Below, in pieces: positions 21,916-30,850 of a stretch of DNA of 32,529 nt. Location of the stretch: NCBI GenBank assembly GCA_934409175.1, contig CAKRVX010000018.1, positions 1 to 32,529 on the forward strand, given 5' to 3'. A model generated the notes under the pieces. It ran no database searches and was not told where the DNA came from. It saw only the letters and a program-made list of their open reading frames with translations. Every line of letters begins with the position of its first letter. The stretch's first letter is position 1. This DNA is from an uncultured Blautia sp. (GTDB taxonomy: Bacteria > Bacillota > Clostridia > Lachnospirales > Lachnospiraceae). The position numbers and the translations under genes are program-made.

Positions 21916-21966
21916 GAAGCGGTAGCTGTCATGAGACATTATGTTGAAACAGATACCGCTTTTCGT
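21916..21966 (+). terminator. Weak terminator-like hairpin after pth
   Basis: AAGCGGTA (21917-21924) pairs with TACCGCTT (21954-21961), and inner GCTGT/ACAG pairs may extend it. The tail is TTCGTTGCTGTTT, a poor U-run. It may attenuate rather than stop transcription into mfd. Confidence 0.45.
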
Positions 21967-22018
21967 TGCTGTTTACAGATAGATCCCGAGGGGGAGTATT
22001 GATATCAGAGAGGTTGAT

Positions 22019-25000
22019 ATGAAAGGTTTTTTAATACCACTGCAGGGACTTGCAGAATTTGAACAGATATGTGAAAAAAGTAAAAATAATAAAGGAATTC
22101 TCCAGGTTTCAGGGTGCCTGGAATCTCAGAAATCCCATCTGATCTTTGGACTCAGCCGCATTGTATCCCATCGTCTGATCCTGGCGGAGGATGAGCGCAG
22201 AGCCAGGGAAATTTATGAAGATTACCGTTTTTATGATAAAAAAGTATATTTGTATCCAGCCAAAGATCTGCTTTTTTTTCAGGCAGATATTTATGGGAAT
22301 CTTCTGATTCGGCAGAGAATGAAAGTTATCAAGGCACTGCTGGAGGAAAAAGAGCTGACAGTAGTTACCAGCATTGACGGATGTATGGATTACCTGGAAC
22401 CTCTGGAAAATATCCGTGGAAAACTGATTCATTATCAGAGTGACAGCGCTGTGGATATCGATAAACTTAAGGATGATCTGGTAAGTTTGGGTTACGAACG
22501 TGTAGGGCAGGTAGAAATGCCCGGACAGTTTTCAATCAGGGGAGGAATCATAGATGTCTACTGTCTGACAGAGGAAAATCCATGGAGGATTGAACTGTGG
22601 GGTGACGAGATCGATTCTATCAGAAGCTTTGATGCGGAAAGTCAGCGTTCGTTGGAGAATCTGGATGAGATCACAATCTATCCGGCAGCAGAATATACAG
22701 GTGAAAAAGGAATGGTTCCTTTTCTGGATTATTTTCCACAGGAGAGTACAATGGTTTTTCTGGATGAGCCCAATCATCTGTCAGAGAAAGGTGAGGCTGT
22801 AGAAGAAGAATATCGGCAGAGCAGACAGCACAGGGAGGCAAAGGGAGAACAGAATCTGCCCGATAAGTGGATCTGTTCCTTTGAAGAGCTTCAGAAGAAA
22901 CTGAATAAATGGAATTGTATCTCGGTCTGTGCTCTGGAACCCAGACAGTCAGGCTGGAAGATCCGCGACAAATTTTATCTGGAAGTAAAGTCCGTGAGCT
23001 CTTATAACAGCAGTTTCGAACTTCTGGTAAAGGATCTTTTGCAGTATAAGAAGCAGGGATATCGTATAGCCTTACTTTCTGGTTCGCGAACCAGGGCAGA
23101 ACGGCTGGCTAAGGATCTTTGTGAGCAGGGGCTTAGTGCTTTTTATGGTCAGGACTATGACAGGGAAATCCAGCCAGGCGAGATCATGGTAGTGTACGGT
23201 CATGCGAAGAAAGGATTTGAATATCCTCTGATTAAATTTGCCGTAATGACAGAATCCGACATTTTTGGTCAGGAACAGAAAAAAAAGAAGAAGAAAAAGA
23301 ATTACAATGGTAAACGTATCCAGGATTTCGCAGAACTTTCTATCGGAGATTTTGTAGTGCATGAAAAGCATGGGCTGGGAATCTATCGTGGAATCGAGAA
23401 AATAGAAGTAGACAGGATTGTCAAGGATTATATCAAGATTGAATATAAAGGCGGAAGCAATTTGTATATTCTGGCAACTCAGCTGGATTCACTTCAGAAA
23501 TATTCCGGTGCAGACAGTGCGAAACCACCAAAACTGAATAAGCTTGGTACGCAGGAATGGAATAAGACCAAGAATAAGGTCCGCGGAGCAGTCAGGGATA
23601 TTGCGAAAGACCTGGTAGATCTTTATGCGGCCCGTCAAGAAAAAGAAGGATATGTATGCGGACCGGATACGGTATGGCAGAGGGAATTTGAAGAAATGTT
23701 TCCTTATGAGGAGACCGAGGATCAGCTGAATGCTATTGAAGATGCCAAAAGAGACATGGAAAGTACGAAAATCATGGATCGTCTGATCTGTGGGGATGTA
23801 GGATACGGCAAAACTGAGGTAGCACTGAGAGCTGCATTTAAGGCAGTGCAGGAGAGCAGACAGGTGGCATATCTGGCGCCTACAACTATTCTGGCACAGC
23901 AGATTTATAATACTTTTTCTCAGAGAATGAAAGAATTTCCGGTTCGTGTGGAACTCCTTTGCCGTTTTCGTACTCCTGCACAGCAGAAAAAAGCCATCGA
24001 GGACCTGAAAAAAGGCCAGGTGGATGTGATCATTGGAACTCACAGGATTCTCTCAAAGGATGTACAGTTTAAAAATCTGGGGCTGTTGATCATAGATGAG
24101 GAACAGCGGTTCGGAGTGGCGCATAAGGAGAAAATCAAGCAATTGAAAAAAGATGTAGATGTACTGACACTGACTGCTACGCCGATTCCGCGTACTTTGC
24201 ACATGAGTTTGATTGGTATCCGCGATATGAGTGTTCTGGAAGAACCGCCCATGGATCGAATGCCGATTCAGACTTATGTTATGGAATATGATGAGGAAAC
24301 GGTTCGTGAAGCTATCAATCGTGAGCTTCGCAGAGGAGGACAGGTCTACTATGTGTATAATCGTGTTACAGATATCGCGGATGTGGCGCTGCGTATTGCG
24401 AAGCTGGTTCCGGATGCTCGGGTGGATTTTGCTCATGGACAGATGAGCGAGAGAGAACTGGAGAATGTAATGTACAGTTTTGTAAATGGAGATATTGATG
24501 TGCTGGTGTCTACTACTATCATTGAAACCGGGCTGGATATTTCCAATGTAAATACCATGATTATTCATGATTCAGACAGATACGGTCTGTCACAGCTTTA
24601 TCAGCTCAGGGGAAGGATTGGACGTTCCAACAGGACTGCTTATGCATTTTTGATGTACAGACAGAACATGATGTTGAAGGAGACGGCAGAGAAACGTCTG
24701 GCAGCAATCCGGGAATATACAGATCTGGGAAGCGGATTTAAGATTGCTATGCGTGACCTGGAACTTCGTGGTGCCGGAAATCTTCTGGGAGCTCAGCAGC
24801 ATGGACATATGAATGCAGTGGGATATGATCTTTACTGCAAGATGCTCAGTGAAGCTGTCAAAGAAGCAAAAGGAATCCATACAATGGAGGATTTTGAAAC
24901 TTCGATTGATCTGAATATTGATGCGTATATTCCGGACAGTTATATCAGTAATGAGTTTCAGAAACTGGATATTTATAAACGTATTGCGGGGATTGAGAAC

Positions 25001-25336
25001 CAGCAGGATTATGATGATATGCTGGAAGAACTTCTGGACCGCTTCGGGGAACCGGGTAAGGCAGTGCTTAATCTTCTGTCGATTGCGAAGTTGAAAGCTA
25101 TCGCGCACCAGGGATATGTAACAGAGATCAAACAGCTGGGCAAAGAAGTGCGGATTACTCTGTATGAAAAAGCAAAATTAAATCCGGAAGGAATTCCGGC
25201 GCTTATGCAGAAATACAGACGCGGACTGCAGTTTAAAAATGAGCAGGAGCCGAAATTTATCCTGGAACCTCAGGGGAATCTGATCCAGGCACTGACAGAA
25301 TTTGCACAGGAACTAGAAAATCTGGCAGAATCGTGA
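22019..25336 (+). CDS. mfd: Transcription-repair coupling factor
   Basis: This is a 1105-aa ATP-driven DNA translocase that removes RNA polymerase stalled at lesions and recruits the UvrA repair system. The N-terminal UvrB-homology region (about 1-400) contains [12 protein letters not shown]. Next comes a very basic spacer of seven lysines near residue 422. The CarD-like RNA-polymerase-interaction domain starts at about 440 ([19 protein letters not shown]). The helicase core has Walker [11 protein letters not shown] (residues 592-601), [18 protein letters not shown], Walker [21 protein letters not shown], and motif [11 protein letters not shown]. The TRCF C-terminal domain completes the protein. 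The length is normal. The ribosome site is weak (AGAGGT). A perfect inverted repeat begins directly after the stop. Confidence 0.97.
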   Translation: MKGFLIPLQGLAEFEQICEKSKNNKGILQVSGCLESQKSHLIFGLSRIVSHRLILAEDERRAREIYEDYRFYDKKVYLYPAKDLLFFQADIYGNLLIRQRMKVIKALLEEKELTVVTSIDGCMDYLEPLENIRGKLIHYQSDSAVDIDKLKDDLVSLGYERVGQVEMPGQFSIRGGIIDVYCLTEENPWRIELWGDEIDSIRSFDAESQRSLENLDEITIYPAAEYTGEKGMVPFLDYFPQESTMVFLDEPNHLSEKGEAVEEEYRQSRQHREAKGEQNLPDKWICSFEELQKKLNKWNCISVCALEPRQSGWKIRDKFYLEVKSVSSYNSSFELLVKDLLQYKKQGYRIALLSGSRTRAERLAKDLCEQGLSAFYGQDYDREIQPGEIMVVYGHAKKGFEYPLIKFAVMTESDIFGQEQKKKKKKKNYNGKRIQDFAELSIGDFVVHEKHGLGIYRGIEKIEVDRIVKDYIKIEYKGGSNLYILATQLDSLQKYSGADSAKPPKLNKLGTQEWNKTKNKVRGAVRDIAKDLVDLYAARQEKEGYVCGPDTVWQREFEEMFPYEETEDQLNAIEDAKRDMESTKIMDRLICGDVGYGKTEVALRAAFKAVQESRQVAYLAPTTILAQQIYNTFSQRMKEFPVRVELLCRFRTPAQQKKAIEDLKKGQVDVIIGTHRILSKDVQFKNLGLLIIDEEQRFGVAHKEKIKQLKKDVDVLTLTATPIPRTLHMSLIGIRDMSVLEEPPMDRMPIQTYVMEYDEETVREAINRELRRGGQVYYVYNRVTDIADVALRIAKLVPDARVDFAHGQMSERELENVMYSFVNGDIDVLVSTTIIETGLDISNVNTMIIHDSDRYGLSQLYQLRGRIGRSNRTAYAFLMYRQNMMLKETAEKRLAAIREYTDLGSGFKIAMRDLELRGAGNLLGAQQHGHMNAVGYDLYCKMLSEAVKEAKGIHTMEDFETSIDLNIDAYIPDSYISNEFQKLDIYKRIAGIENQQDYDDMLEELLDRFGEPGKAVLNLLSIAKLKAIAHQGYVTEIKQLGKEVRITLYEKAKLNPEGIPALMQKYRRGLQFKNEQEPKFILEPQGNLIQALTEFAQELENLAES

Positions 25337-25364
25337 TAAATATGTGAATTGAAACACATATTTA
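25337..25364. repeat. 10-bp perfect inverted repeat between mfd and the foldase gene
   Basis: TAAATATGTG (25337-25346) and CACATATTTA (25355-25364) flank an 8-base centre. The repeat begins at the base after the mfd stop and ends 9 bases before the -35 box of the next promoter. It has no U-run, so it is a poor intrinsic terminator. A protein-binding site or an mRNA-end hairpin is possible. Confidence 0.7.
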
Positions 25365-25373
25365 GGAAATTAC

Positions 25374-25402
25374 TTGCTCTGTGAAGAAAAAAAGTTTATA
25401 CT
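25374..25402 (+). promoter_or_regulatory. Sigma-A type promoter for the foldase lipoprotein gene
   Basis: -35 TTGCTC (25374-25379), 17-base spacer, -10 TATACT (25397-25402). Transcription would begin near 25409, leaving a leader of about 140 bases with a possible short ORF. Confidence 0.72.
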
Positions 25403-25426
25403 CTAATAATAGCACAGTCAGGAGGC

Positions 25427-25480
25427 ATGTCCGGACTGATGAAGAGTATACGGGTCAAAATCATTAATAAAAGTGACTGA
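25427..25480 (+). CDS. Possible 17-codon leader ORF before the foldase gene
   Basis: ATG at 25427 opens a 17-codon frame (MSGLMKSIRVKIINKSD) that ends in TGA at 25478-25480. GGAGG (25421-25425) is just 1 base upstream, a poor spacing; an internal ATG at 25439 is 13 bases away. The same GGAGG lies in a near-perfect hairpin: AGTCAGGA (25417-25424) against TCCGGACT (25430-25437) with one mismatch. It may be a leader peptide, a remnant ribosome site, or chance. Confidence 0.25.
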   Translation: MSGLMKSIRVKIINKSD

Positions 25481-25548
25481 AAGTGGATTTTGGTCTGGAA
25501 TTGTAAAATACTGAACAGTTACAGATTCAGTTAAATATGGAGGAAGAA

Positions 25549-26760
25549 ATGAAAGAAATGGCAAAGAGAACAGCCGTTGTGACACTGGCTGGTATTATGG
25601 CAGCAGGAATGCTTACAGGCTGTGGCAGTAAGGGATTAGATGGAACGAAGACAGTGGCAACGATTGATGGAACAGATATTCCACTGGGAATTGTAAGTCT
25701 GTATGCGCGTCAGCAGCAGGAACAGACTACGGCCATGTATTTAAGTTTCATGGGAAGTGCAGATAATATCTGGGATCAGACATCGGATGATTCTGGAGAG
25801 ACATATGGAGAGCAGGCGGTAGACAGCAGTCTGAAAGCGGTAGAGCTTATGTATCTGTTGAAGGAGAAGGCATCTGATTATAAAGTAGAAGTGACAGATG
25901 ATGAGGAAACAGCCATTGCAGATGCTGCATCACAATTTATGGCCGCAAACAGTGAAGATACGATCAAAGAGCTGGGTGTTACAGAAGACCAGGTAAAGAC
26001 ACTTCTGGAACTTCAGACAATTCAGAAAAAGATTTATGATCCAATCGTAGCAGAGGGGAATATTACAGTATCGGATGATGAAGCAAACCAGTCTTCTTTT
26101 ACTTATGTCAGTATCTCCACAAGTGGTGAGGATATGACAGATGATGAAAAGACTAAGAAGAAAGAACAGGCACAGGAGATTCTCGATAAAATGAAAGAGG
26201 ATCCGACTGCTGATATGAGCGAAATTGCGAAAGCAGTAGATGACAGCTATTCTGCAGTACAGGGTAACTTTACAGTTAAAGAAAATGAGGATGAAGATGA
26301 TTCCAGTTCTTCTGCATATCCTGAAGAGGTTCTGAAAGTACTTCGTGGTCTGAAAGACGGAGAGGTTGCATCTGATATTATTGAAACAGATACAGGATAT
26401 TATGTAGTAAGACTTGATAAAACTTTGGATGAGGATGCTACAGCTTCCAAGAGAGAGTCTCTCCAGAAGTCTAAAGAGAGTGATTATTATACAGAGACAA
26501 CGGATGGATGGCTGGATAAAGCTGATGTGAAAGAAGTTAAGAAAGTTCTTAAGACTCTGAAGATTACGGACAGTCATACATTTACAGCACCGACTTCAAC
26601 CCCGACACCGTCACCGGAGGCAACAGAAACTCCAGAAGTGACTGAAGTACCTGAAGCAGAGACAACAGCGACTCCAGAAGTTACTGAAACACCAGAGGCT
26701 ACCGAAACGCCAGAAGCTACCGAGACACCGGAAGCAACAGTTACGGAAGCTGCCAAATAA
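25549..26760 (+). CDS. PrsA-like peptidyl-prolyl isomerase / foldase lipoprotein
   Basis: This lipoprotein is 403 aa from the ATG at 25549, which has GGAGG (25539-25543) 5 bases upstream. The frame also allows an ATG at 25537, but it overlaps that site. The signal peptide ends in the lipobox MLTGC followed by GSKG. Residues about 30-180 are helical and SurA/PrsA-like. A parvulin-type rotamase domain spans about 180-300 (FTYVSIST, EEVLKVLRGLKDGEVASDII, then TDTGYYVVRLDKT). It should help exported proteins fold outside the membrane, as PrsA does. The last 55 residues are a Thr/Pro/Glu tail of TPEATE-type units, probably disordered and possibly wall-spanning. A very strong terminator follows. 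It is the second exported isomerase lipoprotein in the window, after the trigger-factor-like one. Confidence 0.86.
   Translation: MKEMAKRTAVVTLAGIMAAGMLTGCGSKGLDGTKTVATIDGTDIPLGIVSLYARQQQEQTTAMYLSFMGSADNIWDQTSDDSGETYGEQAVDSSLKAVELMYLLKEKASDYKVEVTDDEETAIADAASQFMAANSEDTIKELGVTEDQVKTLLELQTIQKKIYDPIVAEGNITVSDDEANQSSFTYVSISTSGEDMTDDEKTKKKEQAQEILDKMKEDPTADMSEIAKAVDDSYSAVQGNFTVKENEDEDDSSSSAYPEEVLKVLRGLKDGEVASDIIETDTGYYVVRLDKTLDEDATASKRESLQKSKESDYYTETTDGWLDKADVKEVKKVLKTLKITDSHTFTAPTSTPTPSPEATETPEVTEVPEAETTATPEVTETPEATETPEATETPEATVTEAAK
26594..26745 (+). repeat. TPEATE-coding tandem repeat
   Basis: Imperfect units of 15-18 bases (ACTCCAGAAGTTACTGAA and variants) repeat in the 3' end of the foldase gene and code for TPE(A/V)TE. 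The codons vary between units, which points to selection on the protein rather than recent slippage. Confidence 0.8.
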
Positions 26761-26774
26761 TTAAAAGTAAGTAT

Positions 26775-26821
26775 AAATGCCGCATGATCATTGGAAAAAA
26801 TGATCGTGCGGCATTTTTGTG
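26775..26821. terminator. Strong terminator between the foldase gene and the diguanylate cyclase gene
   Basis: AAATGCCGCATGATCA (26775-26790) pairs with TGATCGTGCGGCATTT (26801-26816), with one G-T type position and a 10-base A-rich loop. TTTTTGTGGG follows on the plus strand. It lies in a convergent gap and probably acts in both directions. Confidence 0.93.
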
Positions 26822-26855
26822 GGTTTTGCTATATTGAAAAAAGTATGATCTGCGG

Positions 26856-27917
26856 TTAGAAAATAACGGTATTTCTTCCGTGAGTTTTCCCATAATATAA
26901 TTTTTCATCGGCATGTTTTATAAGCTGAGTAAGGTCAGAAGAATAATCATATTCTTCTATACCAAAGGTCATGGTAATCTGCAGTGTTGTATCTTTGTAG
27001 ATAATAGGAAGTCGGCTGACAGACATCTTTATGTCATTGATCAGTGAACTGGATTCATCCAGGTTCATTCGGGGGAAAAAGAAGAGAAATTCTTCTCCGC
27101 CCCAGCGACAGACATGTCCCTTACCCATGGTTTTTTCTTTAAACAAAGCTGAAAGGGACTGGAGTACCAGATCTCCACAGTCATGGCCATAGGTGTCATT
27201 TACAGACTTAAAGAAATCGATATCACCAATGGAAATGCAGAAATTTTCATTAGGATTAGCTGCAATGTGGTTTTTCAGAACTTCTTCCATACGCCTTCTG
27301 TTATATAAAGTAGTCAGTGGATCTGTACCTGCCTGCTGACGCAGTTCCATATTATAAAGAAGCAAATGTTTTTCTGCTTTTTGAAGGTTTGTGCTGAAGG
27401 TGATACAGATTACGCCCATGATAACGAAAGACAGTACTGTATTTACGATCTGTAATACAAGCATCTGTTCGTCTGTCAACGGGTAAACGATCGGATGTGT
27501 CTGGCAATGAAAAAACAGAGCCATTCGCAGCAAAAATAAAAATACAGTAAATGCAATTTTGGTAAAGAATGTATCATATACAGAAAACATGGACATAAGC
27601 ATAAGTGGCAGGATAAAATTAGTGCCGCCGCAGTTCCAGCCATAATAATAAATAAAATAAGAAATCCATCCAGCTGAGATGATGACATAAAAAAGGACAT
27701 TCCATCGAACCCAGAGGTGATCAACACCATATCTGGCTGCAACTGTAAAAGTAAGCCACAGGAAGACAGGAATGCAGTTATGAGGATATCCGAATCCGGC
27801 AATACAGATAATAAAAACTGCAAAATATACAATAAAAATATTATAGGATCGTTTTAGTGCCAGAGAAAAATACACAGGTGTTATTTCTCCATCAAATTTA
27901 TGATTAATTAATTTCAT
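26856..27917 (-). CDS. Membrane-bound GGDEF diguanylate cyclase
   Basis: This is a 353-aa protein. Residues about 25-180 form roughly six hydrophobic helices (including IFIVYFAVFIICIAGFGY and VLSFVIMGVICITF) that probably serve as the sensor or anchor. The GGDEF domain (about 190-353) starts at GTDPLTTLYNRRRMEE. It contains ISIGDIDFFKSVNDTYGHDCGD (first-metal Asp and substrate Asn) and the active-site loop RWGGEEFLF near residues 271-278. It should make cyclic di-GMP from two GTP. The product-inhibition I-site RxxD, usually 5 residues before GGEEF, is not seen; MGKG occupies that position. The start at 27917 has AAGGA about 9 bases upstream. It lies 24 bases after the HAD gene and is the last gene of the minus-strand operon. 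Confidence 0.93.
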   Translation of the reverse strand: MKLINHKFDGEITPVYFSLALKRSYNIFIVYFAVFIICIAGFGYPHNCIPVFLWLTFTVAARYGVDHLWVRWNVLFYVIISAGWISYFIYYYGWNCGGTNFILPLMLMSMFSVYDTFFTKIAFTVFLFLLRMALFFHCQTHPIVYPLTDEQMLVLQIVNTVLSFVIMGVICITFSTNLQKAEKHLLLYNMELRQQAGTDPLTTLYNRRRMEEVLKNHIAANPNENFCISIGDIDFFKSVNDTYGHDCGDLVLQSLSALFKEKTMGKGHVCRWGGEEFLFFFPRMNLDESSSLINDIKMSVSRLPIIYKDTTLQITMTFGIEEYDYSSDLTQLIKHADEKLYYGKTHGRNTVIF

Positions 27918-27941
27918 ATGACAAGGTCCTTAATATGAAAA

Positions 27942-28745
27942 TCATATAAGATGAAAATGTTTTAATGCATTGGCAATTCCATTTTCCTCTATATTGGTGG
28001 TCTGATACGTGCAATGAGGAAGAATCTTCGGATCCGACTGGCCCATTGCAATGCTGGTTCCGGCAAACTGCAGCATAGGAAGATCGTTGGTGCTGTCTCC
28101 GAATGCGAAAGTATCCTTTACGGACACTCCCAGATGATTTGCCAGAAACTGGATTCCGGTGGCTTTACTGTATTCTTTCTGGGTCAGCTCCCAGGCTGCA
28201 TCCTCATGAACGAAGCAGGTGAAATGCTGATCTGCGAATGCACGGAATGCCTCCGTATCTGCTTCTGGAACTGGAAATGCCAGAAATTTGTCAAAAGTGA
28301 ATGTGTGGTAAATTTCCGGGCTGTAGAGAGAAAGATCCTCTACAGTGGCCTCAGCTTTTAACTGAGCAAGGGCATCAGGAAGAGCACTGGCTGCGCCGTC
28401 ATACAGGATTTTGTCCGGACGTTCGAAGAATGCGGGCATCTGGCACTGACGAAGCCTTTCCACAGTTTCTCTGCACAGCTCGTTGGGATTAGAACTGGAG
28501 AAGAGAAGCTCTCCGTTCATGTAAATCTGGCTTCCGCAGCCGCATACGTATCCATCGAAATTCATCTCCTTGATCATGCTGGAGATCATGGCATAGGTAC
28601 GTCCGGAATTAATGAAAAGAAAATGACCATTGTCATGAGCCTTTTTTAATGCCTGACGTGTGCTTTCCGGGACTTTCCATGGATATGGTGTCAGTAAAGT
28701 ACCGTCTATATCGAAAAATAAAAGCTTACGTGTATTATTCGCCAT
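27942..28745 (-). CDS. HAD-superfamily (Cof type) phosphatase
   Basis: This is a 267-aa cytosolic HAD hydrolase of the Cof/C2B-capped type, which dephosphorylates sugar phosphates or similar small molecules. Motif I is FFDIDGTLLTP (nucleophile Asp near residue 10). Motif II is FINSGRTYA. Lys appears in TQKEYSKATGIQFL. Motif IV is AFGDSTNDLPML. The start is set at 28745: GAGGAGG lies 9 bases upstream and the family N-terminus begins just before motif I. The frame is open to 28790 but that extension lies inside the upstream gene. Its first 11 bases overlap the end of the DUF4317 gene, indicating coupling. The substrate is unknown. Confidence 0.9.
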   Translation of the reverse strand: MANNTRKLLFFDIDGTLLTPYPWKVPESTRQALKKAHDNGHFLFINSGRTYAMISSMIKEMNFDGYVCGCGSQIYMNGELLFSSSNPNELCRETVERLRQCQMPAFFERPDKILYDGAASALPDALAQLKAEATVEDLSLYSPEIYHTFTFDKFLAFPVPEADTEAFRAFADQHFTCFVHEDAAWELTQKEYSKATGIQFLANHLGVSVKDTFAFGDSTNDLPMLQFAGTSIAMGQSDPKILPHCTYQTTNIEENGIANALKHFHLI

Positions 28746-29898
28746 AAACGTTATCCTCCTCGCCAGAGCTGTGTTCACCTGTATATACACGAATTCCGTT
28801 TAATTCTACGTTATCCTCCATAGGGATTACCAGACATTTGCGTCCATCAATGATTCTGGTCTCCACCAGATCTGCACGTTCAGGATCTACATGAATTACA
28901 ACGTCAGGAGTTTTGATTTCGAAGCGACGTGTATTAGTGATATTGGAAGCAACTAGAGAAGATTTTTCACCGGCAGTGATCTCATATTGTTCATCGAAAG
29001 ACTGAAGTTTGTCCTCCTCTACACCGCAGTCCTCGAAGAGACGCTTTACTTCGGGTTTGGTCAGAATGACAGGCTCTGGTTCGTCTTTCTGGGATTCTAT
29101 CAGTTCGTTTAATTTTTCGTGAATGTTCAGAACTGTATCGTATCTACAGTCATCTCCCAGTGTATCTTCCACCAGTGCGTTAAAGGAATCGCGCTGCCCG
29201 CCGGCGGAAAGAGGAGCTGTACATCCCAGAAGTTCATCAATGAAAATATCCCGGAGTTCATTGGTATTTTTGCTATAATAAAGAACACCGTGGATATCTG
29301 TGCTTCTGTCATTAAACTGAGGAAAAAGAAATGCCACATCAGGGAGTTCTACAATCCAGTCACGGATGCGGTCCTGAATACTGTTTGTTTCTGCATTATA
29401 GCAAAGCCCGGCCTTGGATAGTTTAACAGGGCAGATACAGCACATGATATGGTCATAAATTTCATCAGAAGCATCAAACATTTCGGCTCCGTCAGAAGAT
29501 TTGCCTGGTATATCATAGACACCGTGGATTAATATGATATAGTAATTTTCAGGGTAATCATAGGTTTCTATGATACGGTCGTAAAAACTCTCAATCAGAG
29601 TGTCGTCTTTCAGTTTGCTCTCTCGCAGCTTCATAAGAAAATGCTGTGTTCCTCCCTCTGCTTCCTGGTCCAGAGGAAATTCCATATTCATCAGATTTTT
29701 ACCGATGGTTCCGGAGAGGGATTTGCGGAAAATTTCAAAATATTTAAACATTTCTTCCTCAGAAAGAGAAAGAAATGCTTCTTTCAATTCTGTCTTTTTA
29801 TTCTTTTCTCCATCTACGTAACATCCGCAGATTCTTGTAATAGAACAGTTTTCCGGGGTAAATTGTTTCTTGATCTCGGAAATTTCTTTTTTATTCAT
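28735..29898 (-). CDS. DUF4317 family protein
   Basis: This is a 387-aa cytosolic protein of the DUF4317 family, which is common in Clostridia and without a known function. It begins MNKKEISEIKKQFTPENCSI, then has ITRICGCYVDGEKNKK, SLSEEEMFKYFEIFRKSLSG, and a mid-region with YYIILIHGVYDIPGK and CCICPVKLSKAGL. The last 90 residues are acidic with DVVIHVDPERADLVETRIIDGR and a C-terminal strand pair. I place the start at ATG 29898, with GAGGTG 9 bases upstream. A GTG at 29910 overlaps that site. A consensus promoter lies 34 bases further upstream. It leads an operon with the HAD phosphatase and the diguanylate cyclase. What links the three is not evident from sequence. Confidence 0.85.
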   Translation of the reverse strand: MNKKEISEIKKQFTPENCSITRICGCYVDGEKNKKTELKEAFLSLSEEEMFKYFEIFRKSLSGTIGKNLMNMEFPLDQEAEGGTQHFLMKLRESKLKDDTLIESFYDRIIETYDYPENYYIILIHGVYDIPGKSSDGAEMFDASDEIYDHIMCCICPVKLSKAGLCYNAETNSIQDRIRDWIVELPDVAFLFPQFNDRSTDIHGVLYYSKNTNELRDIFIDELLGCTAPLSAGGQRDSFNALVEDTLGDDCRYDTVLNIHEKLNELIESQKDEPEPVILTKPEVKRLFEDCGVEEDKLQSFDEQYEITAGEKSSLVASNITNTRRFEIKTPDVVIHVDPERADLVETRIIDGRKCLVIPMEDNVELNGIRVYTGEHSSGEEDNVYGE

Positions 29899-29931
29899 GT
29901 TATGTTGCACCTCGTAGTTAATTTACCTAGT

Positions 29932-29960
29932 ATTATATCTCAGTTCAGGAAAAGGGGCAA
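29932..29960 (-). promoter_or_regulatory. Sigma-A promoter for the DUF4317-HAD-GGDEF operon
   Basis: On the minus strand: -35 TTGCCC (29960-29955), 17-base spacer, -10 TATAAT (29937-29932). Transcription would start near 29925, about 27 bases before the DUF4317 start codon. Confidence 0.82.
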
Positions 29961-30008
29961 GAAGGAATGGCGGAAAGCAAACAGTAACGTGCATTTTCCG
30001 GGAGTGCG

Positions 30009-30017
30009 TGTTATAAT
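30009..30017 (+). promoter_or_regulatory. Extended -10 promoter for the nitroreductase gene
   Basis: TGTTATAAT (TG at 30009-30010, TATAAT at 30012-30017) forms an extended -10. The -35 position (about 29989-29994, GTGCAT) is poor, as is usual for this promoter type. Start near 30024, 24 bases before the gene. Confidence 0.6.
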
Positions 30018-30047
30018 TAGAAAAAACGAGCACAGGAGGATAAACGC

Positions 30048-30566
30048 ATGAACGAAACATTAAAAACACTGCTGGAACGCAGAAGTGTACGTGGATATAA
30101 AAAAGACCTGGTACCTGCAGAGGTTCTTGATCAGATCCTGGAAGCGGGCGAATATGCACCCAGTGGAATGGGAAAACAGGGAACTTTGATGGTGGTAACA
30201 CAGGATCCGGAACTGGTAAAGAAGCTTTCTGATATGAATGCGGCAGTAATGGGAACGACATCGGATCCGTTCTACGGAGCACCTACTGTGATCATCGTAT
30301 TTGCAGACAGTGAACAGGGAACCTATGTGGAGAACGGAAGTCTTGTTATGGGTAATCTGATGAACGCAGCGCATTCGCTGGGAGTAGATTCCTGCTGGAT
30401 TCACCGTGCCCGTGAAGTATTTGACTCTCCGGAGGGGAAGGGATTAAAAGCACAGTGGGGCGTGCCGGAAAATTACGTAGGTGTAGGCCATTGTGTACTT
30501 GGATACCGCAGTGCAGAATATCCACAGGCTAAAGCACGCAAAGAAGGCTTTGTGATTCGCGTATGA
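30048..30566 (+). CDS. Nitroreductase family protein
   Basis: This is a 172-aa FMN-dependent oxidoreductase of the nitroreductase family. The N-terminal flavin-binding motif is LLERRSVRGYKKD (the RRSVR signature, residues about 9-18), followed by LDQILEAGEYAPSGMGKQ. The central part has GAPTVIIVFAD and a helix MGNLMNAAHSLGVDSCWIHRA, and the C-terminal part has VGVGHCVLGY. Members reduce nitro compounds, quinones or similar electron acceptors with NAD(P)H; the short length is that of the small class common in anaerobes. GGAGG lies 7 to 8 bases before the ATG. The stop overlaps the acylphosphatase start (ATGATGA). Confidence 0.9.
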   Translation: MNETLKTLLERRSVRGYKKDLVPAEVLDQILEAGEYAPSGMGKQGTLMVVTQDPELVKKLSDMNAAVMGTTSDPFYGAPTVIIVFADSEQGTYVENGSLVMGNLMNAAHSLGVDSCWIHRAREVFDSPEGKGLKAQWGVPENYVGVGHCVLGYRSAEYPQAKARKEGFVIRV

Positions 30567-30829
30567 TGATACGGAGACATTACTGGTTTTCAGGAAGAGT
30601 GCAGGGAGTGGGATTTCGATATAAAGCCTATTATATCGCCCGTTCACTGGGAGTTACCGGATGGGTAAGGAACAACTGGGATGACCGTGTAGAAATGGAG
30701 GCTCAGGGTACCGGTGAAGACCTGGACAGAATGGTTCAGATGTTGAATGAGCAGCACTTTATCTGCATCGAAAATATAGAAATGGAAACCATAGAAACAG
30801 AAGAAGAACACAGCTTTTACGTAAAGTAA
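30563..30829 (+). CDS. acyP: Acylphosphatase
   Basis: This is an 88-aa cytosolic enzyme that hydrolyses acyl phosphates such as acetyl phosphate or carbamoyl phosphate. The phosphate loop is GRVQGVGFR with catalytic Arg19. The second catalytic residue, Asn37, is in GWVRNNWDDRVE. VEMEAQGTGEDLDRMVQML completes the family pattern. Two adjacent ATG codons (30563 and 30566) overlap the nitroreductase stop, so translation is coupled; GGAG-like sites are weak there. The 3' end of the gene contributes the left arm of the terminator hairpin. Confidence 0.95.
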   Translation: MMIRRHYWFSGRVQGVGFRYKAYYIARSLGVTGWVRNNWDDRVEMEAQGTGEDLDRMVQMLNEQHFICIENIEMETIETEEEHSFYVK

Positions 30830-30843
30830 GGGCTGTGTTCTTC
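30803..30843. terminator. Terminator overlapping the acylphosphatase stop
   Basis: GAAGAACACAGC (30803-30814) pairs perfectly with GCTGTGTTCTTC (30832-30843). The left arm is coding sequence of acyP (EEEHS region) and the stop TAA at 30827-30829 lies in the loop. The plus-strand tail is TTTCATATTATTT; the minus-strand tail is TTCTGTTTC. It sits between convergent genes. Confidence 0.85.
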
Positions 30844-30850
30844 TTTCATA

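Noticed and set aside
28746..28790. 45-base N-terminal extension of the HAD phosphatase
   Set aside because: It lies inside the DUF4317 gene; the GAGGAGG site and the HAD motif position favour 28745.
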